The notes under the pieces are model-generated. The model ran no database searches and was not told the origin of the DNA. It saw nothing but the letters and a program-made list of their open reading frames with translations. Below, piece by piece: positions 45,910 through 53,095 of a stretch of 64,000 nucleotides of DNA. The position numbers and the translations under genes were made by a program. Where the stretch lies: assembly GCF_000745015.1 (NCBI RefSeq), contig NZ_JQNA01000002.1:992001-1056000 (forward strand), read 5' to 3'. This DNA is from Burkholderia sp. 9120 (lineage in GTDB: Bacteria; Pseudomonadota; Gammaproteobacteria; Burkholderiales; Burkholderiaceae). The stretch's first letter is position 1. Every line of letters starts with the position of its first letter.

Positions 45910-46992
45910 CTAAACGACGCTCAGTTTCGCTTTGCTTTTGCCGCGACCAGACCCACCGCCCTCGATACTATGATAGTTGGTGAGGCGGAACACCAGATTG
46001 TCGAATTCCACAACCGGCAGCGACAGCGCACTTGCGATCGTGTGCTTCGTCATGCCATCGGCGCGCAACATCTGCAGAACCTTGTCCCAAACCACGGACG
46101 TTTCACGCTCTACGGAATATGGCTCAGATTGCCGGTAGTGCTGTGAAATCTGGATCGCGAAGTTGCGGTACTGCCAGTCGGTGGTTATTTCCAAGCGGTG
46201 CAATCGATAGTTCAATGCGGCGACCGATACGCGCCACCGTTTCTTGGCTTCCACTATCTGATTTACCGCGTTGACCCGCGGAAGTCGAGCTTTTACATCT
46301 CCCTCAGGCATTAGAAACGCCGAGGCAAACTGGTTGGCCTCATCTTCGACAACTCTACCGCCCTGTGGGCCACCATGCTTGTGCAGGACAAGGTGCCCAA
46401 GCTCGTGCGCGGCGTCGAACCTGCTGCGCTCGGCAGTCTTAAACGTGTTCAGGAAGACGTAGGGCGTTTCCTTCCTCCACATCGAAAAGGCGTCGACCGT
46501 CTTCGTATTTTCCGCAAGCGAAAACACGCGCACGCCCTTGGCCTCGAGGAGATGCACCATGTTTGTAATTGGCCGATCTCCGAGCCCCCACTCCTCACGT
46601 AGAACACGTGCTGCCGCTTCGGGATCGGCGCAATCCTTACAGTCGATGAGAGCATGCGAAGGTAGATGGAACCGCGCGTCAATCCAGTCGTTAAAAACAA
46701 ACGAAAACGCACCAGCGGCGAGAGCGGCATCCCTCTCGCGAGCGGACATTGTGCTCATCGACCGGAAGCTGGCAGCCTCTGGCTGAGGCTCATCTATGTC
46801 GTTGCCGGAGAAGAAGGCGACCGGGAAGTTCAATGCGCTCGAAAGCGCATTCAAACTTTCCTCGGGCGGTTCCGCTTCGCCGCTTTCATACCGAATGATT
46901 GTCTTTTGATCGCAGCCCAGCACCTCTGCAAGAGCTTTTTTTGTGAACTTGCGTCGACGCCGGGCGAGGCTCAGTCGGCTTGGATTAAACAT
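45910..46992 (-). CDS. XRE/ImmA-IrrE metallopeptidase regulator
   Basis: 360 aa: HTH_XRE at ~8-60 (LAEVLGCDQKTIIRYESGEAEPPEE) followed by an IrrE/ImmA-type metalloprotease with the zinc motif H196-E-L-G-H200 (RFDAAHELGHLVLHKH) and the downstream EDEANQFASAFLMP glutamate helix. ImmA-type proteins cut repressors to switch mobile elements or stress genes. It follows the 46995 gene after a 2-bp gap, so the two form an operon. Confidence 0.88.
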   Translation of the reverse strand: MFNPSRLSLARRRRKFTKKALAEVLGCDQKTIIRYESGEAEPPEESLNALSSALNFPVAFFSGNDIDEPQPEAASFRSMSTMSARERDAALAAGAFSFVFNDWIDARFHLPSHALIDCKDCADPEAAARVLREEWGLGDRPITNMVHLLEAKGVRVFSLAENTKTVDAFSMWRKETPYVFLNTFKTAERSRFDAAHELGHLVLHKHGGPQGGRVVEDEANQFASAFLMPEGDVKARLPRVNAVNQIVEAKKRWRVSVAALNYRLHRLEITTDWQYRNFAIQISQHYRQSEPYSVERETSVVWDKVLQMLRADGMTKHTIASALSLPVVEFDNLVFRLTNYHSIEGGGSGRGKSKAKLSVV

Positions 46993-46994
46993 GC

Positions 46995-47663
46995 TTACTT
47001 ACGGGTTACTTCAATGGGAAATGTGTCGAGATCGTCGTCATCATCGCTGCTATTCTGATCGCGGATCGGCGTATTCCACTCACCGGGAGCCACGAGGATT
47101 ATCTTCTCAAGGCACTCGGAAGCGTAGCCAGCGTCGAAATCTCCCAGCAACGACAATTCGGCCTGAACGTTGTCGCCCTTGATGAAAACGCAAACGTGCC
47201 ACGTAGCATATTCGCTGAGGTTGGTGACTGGCATTTCGCCGTCAGGAGACGGCCAGTCATCGGCATCCGGCAACGTATATTGATGAACCTGCTTATTGTT
47301 GAACGCGGCACGTTCCGAGTTCGGACCTTTCTTCGAACGATTCTGCGGAACGCGATCAGGAATACCTGCGCCGTCGTCTGCATTCAGGATGGCCAATCGG
47401 ACCTTTTTCTCGCGGTTCAGACAGGTAGCAAGGCCGCCGGTATTGTCTTTGAGCCAGCCCAGCGGTCGAAGCAGTTCGCGGCTCCGACGGACGCCGTGTC
47501 GCCACGAAGAATAGCCCGGAGCGCCCGGTGGGTCGTTGTCAGTACAGCCCGCATATCCCGCGACACATGCTTGCACGATCTCAATCATGATTTCGCGGGT
47601 GAGGCCGAGTTGCGACAGCCTCGATTCGACTTCTTCGAATTTCTGGTGCACGACCGCAGGCAT
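46995..47663 (-). CDS. Partner protein of the ImmA-IrrE regulator
   Basis: 222 aa, starting MPAVVHQKFEEVESRLSQLGLTREIM. The pattern ACVAGYAGCTDNDPPGAPGYSSWRHGVRRSRELLRP is one I have seen upstream of ImmA/IrrE genes in proteobacterial islands. Acidic C-terminus (SSDDDDDLDTFP). It may be the substrate or toxin partner of the protease. Start at 47663 chosen for the matching N-terminus and because the upstream operator lies just before it. Confidence 0.6.
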   Translation of the reverse strand: MPAVVHQKFEEVESRLSQLGLTREIMIEIVQACVAGYAGCTDNDPPGAPGYSSWRHGVRRSRELLRPLGWLKDNTGGLATCLNREKKVRLAILNADDGAGIPDRVPQNRSKKGPNSERAAFNNKQVHQYTLPDADDWPSPDGEMPVTNLSEYATWHVCVFIKGDNVQAELSLLGDFDAGYASECLEKIILVAPGEWNTPIRDQNSSDDDDDLDTFPIEVTRK

Positions 47664-47672
47664 ACGAGGACT

Positions 47673-47720
47673 CCATGTCCATTTTCGGTGCCTCAATTGT
47701 AATGGAAAAAATGGACATGG
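47673..47720. promoter_or_regulatory. Operator-like 13-bp inverted repeat of the ImmA-IrrE operon
   Basis: ccatgtccatttt (47673-47685) and aaaatggacatgg (47708-47720) are perfect arms with 22 bp between them, starting 10 bp before the first gene's start codon. A natural site for the XRE domain of the 45910 protein. Confidence 0.55.
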
Positions 47721-47906
47721 TGGGGCTATCCACATCATAGGCGCGCTAAACATTCACTTGACCCTCCGGCGTCACCCTAGGACCAGCCAGCGCGCACAGC
47801 GAGTCGACACCAACGTCCTGGCTCGTTTGGGTACACCGTAGCGAGCCACAGCCCGGGGCCGATGCACCCGGATCAATAGACTTAACTGTTTGTGAGCCAC
47901 ATGGTA

Positions 47907-47924
47907 GAATTGATCCATCAATTC
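47907..47924. promoter_or_regulatory. 18-bp near-palindrome upstream of the serine recombinase
   Basis: gaattgat-cc-atcaattc has 8-bp perfect arms and ends 20 bp before the recombinase start. It could be a recombination (res-like) site or an operator. Confidence 0.4.
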
Positions 47925-47944
47925 AAACGATCCACACAAAGACC

Positions 47945-48538
47945 ATGCGCAAAATCTACTACGGGCGGATTTCGACCACGGACGGGCAATCATCCGCAAG
48001 CCAGTACGAAGACGCCAGAGCCCACGGCGTAGACGGGAAGGACATTTTCATAGACGAGGGCATCAGTGGCTACCATGTGGCCCCAGAGGACCGCGAGCAG
48101 TGGCGCAAAGCCGAGCATGATTTGCGCCACGGTGGAATCCTGATCGTGCGCTGGCTGGACCGGATCAGCCGCCGCTACGATGAACTGCACCGGACGATGC
48201 ACCGACTCATGGGCTTAGGGGTACTCGTCGAATGCACGCTCAACGGGATGGTGTTCGACGGGAACGCGAAGGACCCGATTGAAAAGGCTACGCGAGACGC
48301 GGTGCTGGCATTCATGGCTGCACAGGGAGAAGCCGATTATCGCAACCGGGGCGAGATGCAGCGCCGGGGCGTCGCGATCGCCAAGGCAGCGGGCAAGTAC
48401 ACGGGCCGCGTGCGGTCGCACGATTATGCTGCGATCAAAGCGTGGCGCGAAGAGCACGGCGCGAGCATTCGCGTAACTGCTGAGCAATTCGGTGTTGGTA
48501 CTGCGACGGTCAAGCGAGCGTGCGCCGCTACCGAATGA
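47945..48538 (+). CDS. Serine recombinase (resolvase/invertase)
   Basis: 197 aa. The N-terminal catalytic domain opens YYGRISTTDGQSSASQ with nucleophile Ser10, and carries the IRGRLDRISRR-like segment (VRWLDRISRRYDELHRTM). The C-terminus has a HTH (VTAEQFGVGTATVKRAC). Members resolve or invert DNA. No transposase is nearby, so it may act on the island itself or be a plasmid-type remnant. Confidence 0.85.
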   Translation: MRKIYYGRISTTDGQSSASQYEDARAHGVDGKDIFIDEGISGYHVAPEDREQWRKAEHDLRHGGILIVRWLDRISRRYDELHRTMHRLMGLGVLVECTLNGMVFDGNAKDPIEKATRDAVLAFMAAQGEADYRNRGEMQRRGVAIAKAAGKYTGRVRSHDYAAIKAWREEHGASIRVTAEQFGVGTATVKRACAATE

Positions 48539-48639
48539 TAGTGACAGCGGCAGTGCAACGCATTATATGCGTGTACATTGCTGCGTGAAGCTCTCGTCGG
48601 CCGCTTTCGACGGTTCTATTTGCACGCAACGGAGGCCCA

Positions 48640-48855
48640 ATGCCATTCTTGAAGTTTAGGCTCAACACGGACGAGCAAATCGCGCTTTACAACGATGTGG
48701 AGACGTTCATCGGAGGCAAACCAATTGGGCAGCCCGTTCAGTTGCCGGACTACCCTAAAACCACAACGATGGGTGACCGGCTTCTGTTTGGATACGAGAT
48801 CGATGAGGGCTTCTTGGAAGCTTTTCCGCGTTGGCAATCAAAGTTAGAGCACTAG
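48640..48855 (+). CDS. Small protein of unknown function
   Basis: 71 aa, MPFLKFRLNTDEQIALYND..., with ggaggc 4 bp before the ATG. Composition is protein-like. No family recognised. It sits alone between the recombinase and the YaaC-like gene. Confidence 0.55.
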   Translation: MPFLKFRLNTDEQIALYNDVETFIGGKPIGQPVQLPDYPKTTTMGDRLLFGYEIDEGFLEAFPRWQSKLEH

Positions 48856-48976
48856 CAAGCGCCGCGTTGGAGTCGGGACTGCGCTCAACGGCAGCCTAAT
48901 ACGGTCATCCGGAATTCACTGCCGATATGCGACAACCCGAATATTGACGCAATTCAACTAAAGCGCAGGAGGACAT

Positions 48977-50476
48977 ATGGGAGGTGTTGGCGTGGAATTG
49001 CGAATGGATATCCTCCACAGAGCTACCGATCAGCAGATACTTAAGCCGTTGCGAACACATGGTTGGACGGCATCCATTACAGGAGAGAACACTAGCGGCG
49101 AGTACCTAACCATTACCGCGAGCAAGTCCGACGTGACTCGATTGATCGCGCTGATGTACACCTCTGCTACAGACAATCGTTATTACAAACAACTCGACGG
49201 GAACGTAGATCACATATTCGTCAACGGCGCCTTGTACAAGGTCGAGAGCTTCGCGTATGGAATCTCGACGCCCGTCTCACCGATTGATGACTTTTTCCCG
49301 GTATTGGTCGATTGGAATAAGCAGGTGGCACCCGAGGTTGGCATACCGGCGGATAAGCGCGGACCCCGCACTGTTCGACACATCACCGCTGAACGGCCGG
49401 TAGATGAGATTTGGGCGCATTTGAGCCAACTCGGGAGCGTGAAGCTTGCAGATAAGCTTGTTGAGCGACGTGCAGCACGAGATTCCGTCAGTCTATCGGG
49501 GGAGCAACTGCAAGCCAAATCGGCAGGCGTCGCCTATGCTATTCGAAACGCGGCCGATTACTTTCGTAACGCAGCGAATGAGAGTCTGAACCGGCGTATT
49601 CTGAGCCTCTACTACGGTTCGCTCGCGCTGGCTTTCGCTGAGATGCTGGCTTCGCCATCGGGTGCAGCAGACCTCGACGAAGTAGAGGGCATGACAAAGC
49701 ACGGACACGGTCTGTTTACGGTTGCTTCTGCGACCGATGACTTGGGGGCTTTGCATGTTGGTGTCTTGGCGACTGGGTTTTTTCCACGCTGGGCAGCATT
49801 CCTCGGTTATAGCATCGATAGGTATCCACGAGCGAAGCCGAAAACGCCGAGCGACCTTGAGAAAATTCCCGATAGCTGCGTAACCACCCTCGGCGATCTG
49901 CTTTCGACCCTCCCCGAACTCGGATCGCTTTTTCTTGACGTCTACGATCTCGAGCCGTCTTGGATCACACCAGTATTCGACATGGAGTCGAATCAAATGG
50001 GCGGAGTGGGAGTGGTTGGCAGCAGCTACGTGCGGTTCGTAGACAAATCTGCCCGCTTGTCTGAGAATAGACTGCACACAACAACATGGCCAATCGCCGA
50101 GCTTGCTCGAGTGCAAGGTGATCAAGAGTACGGGCACGTATATCGGGCGAGAGTTGACCACTCCGGTTTCAAGTACTGGAACGAGGTGCTTCCCATACAT
50201 CACAGCCCGTTCACCCAGAGCGGAACGCTGATTATCCCTACGCTCGCCGGAATTCACGAGTATCGCGCGATCTCCCTGATCATCCTTTATGCGTTATCTA
50301 TTCTGGTCCGCTACATGCCCAGTGCCTGGAGGCGAGTCGAAGGTGGAGACTGGGATCAGCATTCGGCGCTAATCGTGCGAATGCTAGATGTGTTCGAGCG
50401 GATGTTGCCGCAGGAATTCCTCGAAAGCATCACAGATGATCGAGTGCATTCAAGCCTTCCAGGTGGGTTCATTTGA
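48977..50476 (+). CDS. YaaC-like protein
   Basis: 499 aa. AGVAYAIRNAADYFRNAANESLNRRILSLYYGSLALAFAEML resembles the central helix of the YaaC family (a region with RNxxDYF and YYG). Function of YaaC proteins is not established; island homologues sit among defence genes. The ATG follows aggaggacat. It is followed by two small genes before the right att site. Confidence 0.6.
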   Translation: MGGVGVELRMDILHRATDQQILKPLRTHGWTASITGENTSGEYLTITASKSDVTRLIALMYTSATDNRYYKQLDGNVDHIFVNGALYKVESFAYGISTPVSPIDDFFPVLVDWNKQVAPEVGIPADKRGPRTVRHITAERPVDEIWAHLSQLGSVKLADKLVERRAARDSVSLSGEQLQAKSAGVAYAIRNAADYFRNAANESLNRRILSLYYGSLALAFAEMLASPSGAADLDEVEGMTKHGHGLFTVASATDDLGALHVGVLATGFFPRWAAFLGYSIDRYPRAKPKTPSDLEKIPDSCVTTLGDLLSTLPELGSLFLDVYDLEPSWITPVFDMESNQMGGVGVVGSSYVRFVDKSARLSENRLHTTTWPIAELARVQGDQEYGHVYRARVDHSGFKYWNEVLPIHHSPFTQSGTLIIPTLAGIHEYRAISLIILYALSILVRYMPSAWRRVEGGDWDQHSALIVRMLDVFERMLPQEFLESITDDRVHSSLPGGFI

Positions 50477-50581
50477 AGGGGTACGGTGTTGTATGCCACA
50501 CACACGTGATTTTCACGGTTGCGAACTTGCAGCTCGTTCGCTTGATCTGCAGTGCCTTACCGGTTAGGGAAGACCTCGAAC

Positions 50582-51160
50582 ATGGCAGATCAACTAACGT
50601 GGTGGAAGTACGTGGTCGACTGCGCGCAAATTGCATCCGCCGTCGGGACATGCGGTGCGGTCATCGTTTCCCTTTGGCTTGTTAATCGAAAGCCCAAGCC
50701 CGAACTTCGGCTGACAGTCGGGCTAAGAATTCTGCTCGGCGGAGGATTACCCGGACCGCCGTGGCCTGAATTCCTGTGCATTAATATAGTGAATCTGGGC
50801 ATTACGCCCGCGACTGTCGAAGGCTTTTCGTGGAAGCCTTCGCGCCGCGCAAAGGTTGCTGGTTACCAGAACGTGGATTCTCCGGCGCAGTACGCGCAGA
50901 ATCCGCGCTTGCCCGCGACGTTGCAGCACGGGCAAAGTGTGACGTTCTTTATCGAAGCGGGCCGGAATAGCGGATGGTTCAAGCTGGTCGAGCAGGAAGG
51001 ATTCTTTGATGAAATCTTGTTGAGTCGGGAACGGCTGGATAAATTGCGCCTGCACGCCTTCACCAGCGTCGGCGTTGTCGCGAAGGCAAAGCCAGCCTCA
51101 GACGTCTTGGACCGCTTGTGGGCGGCGATGCAGGCACACAAGACACGCATCGCTCCGTAG
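50582..51160 (+). CDS. Single-TM membrane protein of unknown function
   Basis: 192 aa with one N-terminal TM (~10-32) and a cytoplasmic domain of strands and loops (ELRLTVGLRILLGGGLPGPPWPEFLCINIVNLG). No family recognised. Convergent with the zinc-ribbon membrane protein. Confidence 0.55.
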   Translation: MADQLTWWKYVVDCAQIASAVGTCGAVIVSLWLVNRKPKPELRLTVGLRILLGGGLPGPPWPEFLCINIVNLGITPATVEGFSWKPSRRAKVAGYQNVDSPAQYAQNPRLPATLQHGQSVTFFIEAGRNSGWFKLVEQEGFFDEILLSRERLDKLRLHAFTSVGVVAKAKPASDVLDRLWAAMQAHKTRIAP

Positions 51161-51244
51161 GCGTCGGAGCGTGGGCGATCTATCGCTATTCGATGAAATG
51201 CTTATCGATCGTAGCTCGAGGCCCGTGTGGATAGTCGCCGCGCG

Positions 51245-52516
51245 TCATAGATGCTGCCCAGCCGATCGTATTAGCGCGAGCTTCTCCGCGGTCGTGCACA
51301 AGACACCGTCGACCTGATCCGAGAACTCGCCAATGCGGATGAGATGCTGCATTGCCTTTTGAACTGTTTGCGGCTTGAGTTGCAACTGCGCTGCCACGGA
51401 CTGGTGTACTCCCTTTGGCCAAGGCTGTGTCGGAAGCGCTTGCCGCACTCGATCGATGATCTCAGGTGTAACTGGCTGGAGCGCCTTGGGCTGTCGAAGC
51501 ACAACACGAAGGTCCTTGCCAGCGTCAGCTCGTGATACACGAACTGCCTCCTGGCATTGAGGACACGTGGCATTCGAGGAGGCCGACGGCCACTCATCCA
51601 AGTCAACGGAAAATTCAAAGTTGCACTCTGGACAGTGGATGGGTTCAGGAAGCTCTTGTCGTTGGCGTAGGATAACGCCGTTATCTTCGCGGTACTCAGC
51701 GATAAGGTTTGACTCGCAGTGCTTGCATTGAACGGCTTTGATTTCCCCGTCTCGCTCACGAAGCCGGAAGCTCACATCGACGTTGCAGGCTGGACAAGAT
51801 GCGACTACTTCTTGGTAGGGCGGCCGGGCCTTTTTAGGACGGAACGAGATTCCGTTGATGTCTGCGGCGAGAGCCCGGACTTCGCGTTTGAGCGCCTTTA
51901 TTTCAAGGTCCTCTGTTACAGGAACATTTTCCGTTGAGGCACGTTCAAGGGCTGCGAGTCGATCTGTTAGTTCGCCGAGGGCCTCGGCTCGCACCTCTTC
52001 GGTTTGCCTTTGTTCGTCCAACTCCGCGCCGATTACCCCTTGCCAATCGCTCAAGCTTGTGTCGTTGATAGACCGAAGTGAACCCAGAATATGGATGGCG
52101 CTTTCGATCCTTTCCTCCTTTGCAAAAAGCTCCTCTTCGGCGCTCCGATATTCCGTGTACTGCAACTCTTCCTGCAAATAAGTCGAAAGCCTGCTTAGCT
52201 CCTTCGATAAGTTTGTGACTTTTTCCGCAGCCTTGAGCGCGTATGTTCTAAGGTTCCGCTGCTCGAACTCGCGAACCTCGGCCACTGCCTGCGCTTTGTC
52301 CATTGAAGCATAGTAATGAGAGACGCCCCAGCCAATTCCGACTGCAAGTAGGGTAAGGAGCGTGCCCAGCAGAGTGCTTTCTTTGCTCGTGAGAGTTTCA
52401 ACGCTAATAACAATGAGGATCGCGGCAATGAAGCCGACCCCGGCAATAAGCGCCCAGATCAAAGCTGTGGGGGCGCCTTTTTTGGGCTGCGGGGTTTGGG
52501 TATGGGATTTCGTCAT
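51245..52516 (-). CDS. Membrane protein with coiled coil and two zinc ribbons
   Basis: 423 aa. Two N-terminal TMs (~20-45, ~55-75), a long coiled coil (~80-200), then two zinc-ribbon pairs (CPACNV...CKHC and CPECNF...CPQC) and a C-terminal HTH-like region (PWPKGVHQSVAAQLQLKPQTVQKAMQHL). The layout suggests a membrane-anchored sensor or DNA-binding protein. The TTG-initiated extension to 52537 is less likely than the ATG at 52516. Confidence 0.55.
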   Translation of the reverse strand: MTKSHTQTPQPKKGAPTALIWALIAGVGFIAAILIVISVETLTSKESTLLGTLLTLLAVGIGWGVSHYYASMDKAQAVAEVREFEQRNLRTYALKAAEKVTNLSKELSRLSTYLQEELQYTEYRSAEEELFAKEERIESAIHILGSLRSINDTSLSDWQGVIGAELDEQRQTEEVRAEALGELTDRLAALERASTENVPVTEDLEIKALKREVRALAADINGISFRPKKARPPYQEVVASCPACNVDVSFRLRERDGEIKAVQCKHCESNLIAEYREDNGVILRQRQELPEPIHCPECNFEFSVDLDEWPSASSNATCPQCQEAVRVSRADAGKDLRVVLRQPKALQPVTPEIIDRVRQALPTQPWPKGVHQSVAAQLQLKPQTVQKAMQHLIRIGEFSDQVDGVLCTTAEKLALIRSAGQHL

Positions 52517-52898
52517 CTCAGATGTCTGCAAGAGCAATATTATTTTCGATGCCGAAACAGCCCGTTTTACGGCTCAATTTCTGTGAAAGTTCGACCGAAA
52601 TCTGGAGCCTCAGCGGGCTAGGTTTAAGGTTTCTTTGCCCGCGCCAAGTGTTTTATCCCCACTTTGACCGAATCCCCAAGTCGTCTCCCGGTGTGACTGC
52701 ACCCTCAATGCGCAACCCTCCCGTAGGTTGCGCGAGCGTCCGCCGTTCGTGGATCAATCACTTTATGGAAGCATTTGGAGGAGCGTAGCGGCCGCAAACC
52801 ATTTGTGCAAGCAAACGTATAGTGATGTGTACGCCGCGCTACGTGGCACAAAAATTCGCCACATTGGTTTGATAGTCGCTTTGTGGGTTAGAAAGACA
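52517..52898. other. Right island end without genes
   Basis: About 380 bp. No convincing gene. Contains the tttgatagtcg repeat near its right end, just before the att repeat. Confidence 0.55.
52868..52878 (+). repeat. Third copy of the integrase-linked repeat
   Basis: tttgatagtcg matches 11 of the 12 bp of the two tandem repeats upstream of int (20813-20836) and lies 20 bp inside the right att repeat. Confidence 0.5.
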
Positions 52899-52932
52899 AA
52901 AAGCCGTTGAATCCTTTTAGATTCAACGGCTT
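52896..52932 (-). terminator. Intrinsic terminator of the tRNA-Ser gene
   Basis: A 13-bp stem (52901-52913 with 52920-52932) with a 6-nt loop and a T-run on the minus strand directly downstream of the tRNA. A diverged copy is in the left att repeat. Confidence 0.8.
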
Positions 52933-52958
52933 ATCATTCAGTTCTGGCGGAGAGACGG
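52899..52958. repeat. attR: right direct repeat of the island
   Basis: Contains the terminator hairpin and the last 14 bp (52945-52958) of the tRNA-Ser gene, matching 20611-20671 at the left end. The intact tRNA gene continues to the right. Confidence 0.85.
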
Positions 52959-53035
52959 GGATTCGAACCCCGGATAGGTTATTAACCTATACACGCTTTC
53001 CAGGCGTGCGACTTAAACCGCTCATCCATCTCTCC
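52945..53035 (-). tRNA. tRNA-Ser (GGA)
   Basis: 91 nt with encoded CCA. Acceptor ggagaga pairs with tctctcc; the anticodon loop ctggaaa gives GGA; the long variable arm (about 18 nt with a stem) is typical of serine tRNAs; ggttcgaatcc is the T arm. The 3' end is the island integration site. Confidence 0.95.
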
Positions 53036-53095
53036 GGCGGGGAGCCGAATTATAGCAAACTTCGGGCCTTGCGCCACACCCCTCTGCAAACCGCG

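Larger units (their letters stand above)
20672..52944. mobile_element. Genomic island integrated at tRNA-Ser(GGA)
   Basis: About 32.3 kb bounded by the direct repeats at 20611-20671 and 52899-52958, with a P4-type integrase at the left end reading inward and an intact tRNA-Ser at the right end. GC content is visibly lower and more uneven than the flanks. Cargo: AlpA-like and Rep-like genes, T6SS module, DRT-type reverse transcriptase, XRE/ImmA-IrrE operon, serine recombinase and several unknown genes. No conjugation or phage structural genes are seen, so it is probably non-self-transmissible or a satellite. Confidence 0.85.

Noticed and set aside
20672..52944. Integrative conjugative element or prophage
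   Set aside because: No relaxase, type IV secretion, capsid, tail (other than T6SS VgrG) or lysis genes were found; VgrG is a T6SS spike, not a phage tail, judging by its DUF2345 C-terminus and the effector operon.
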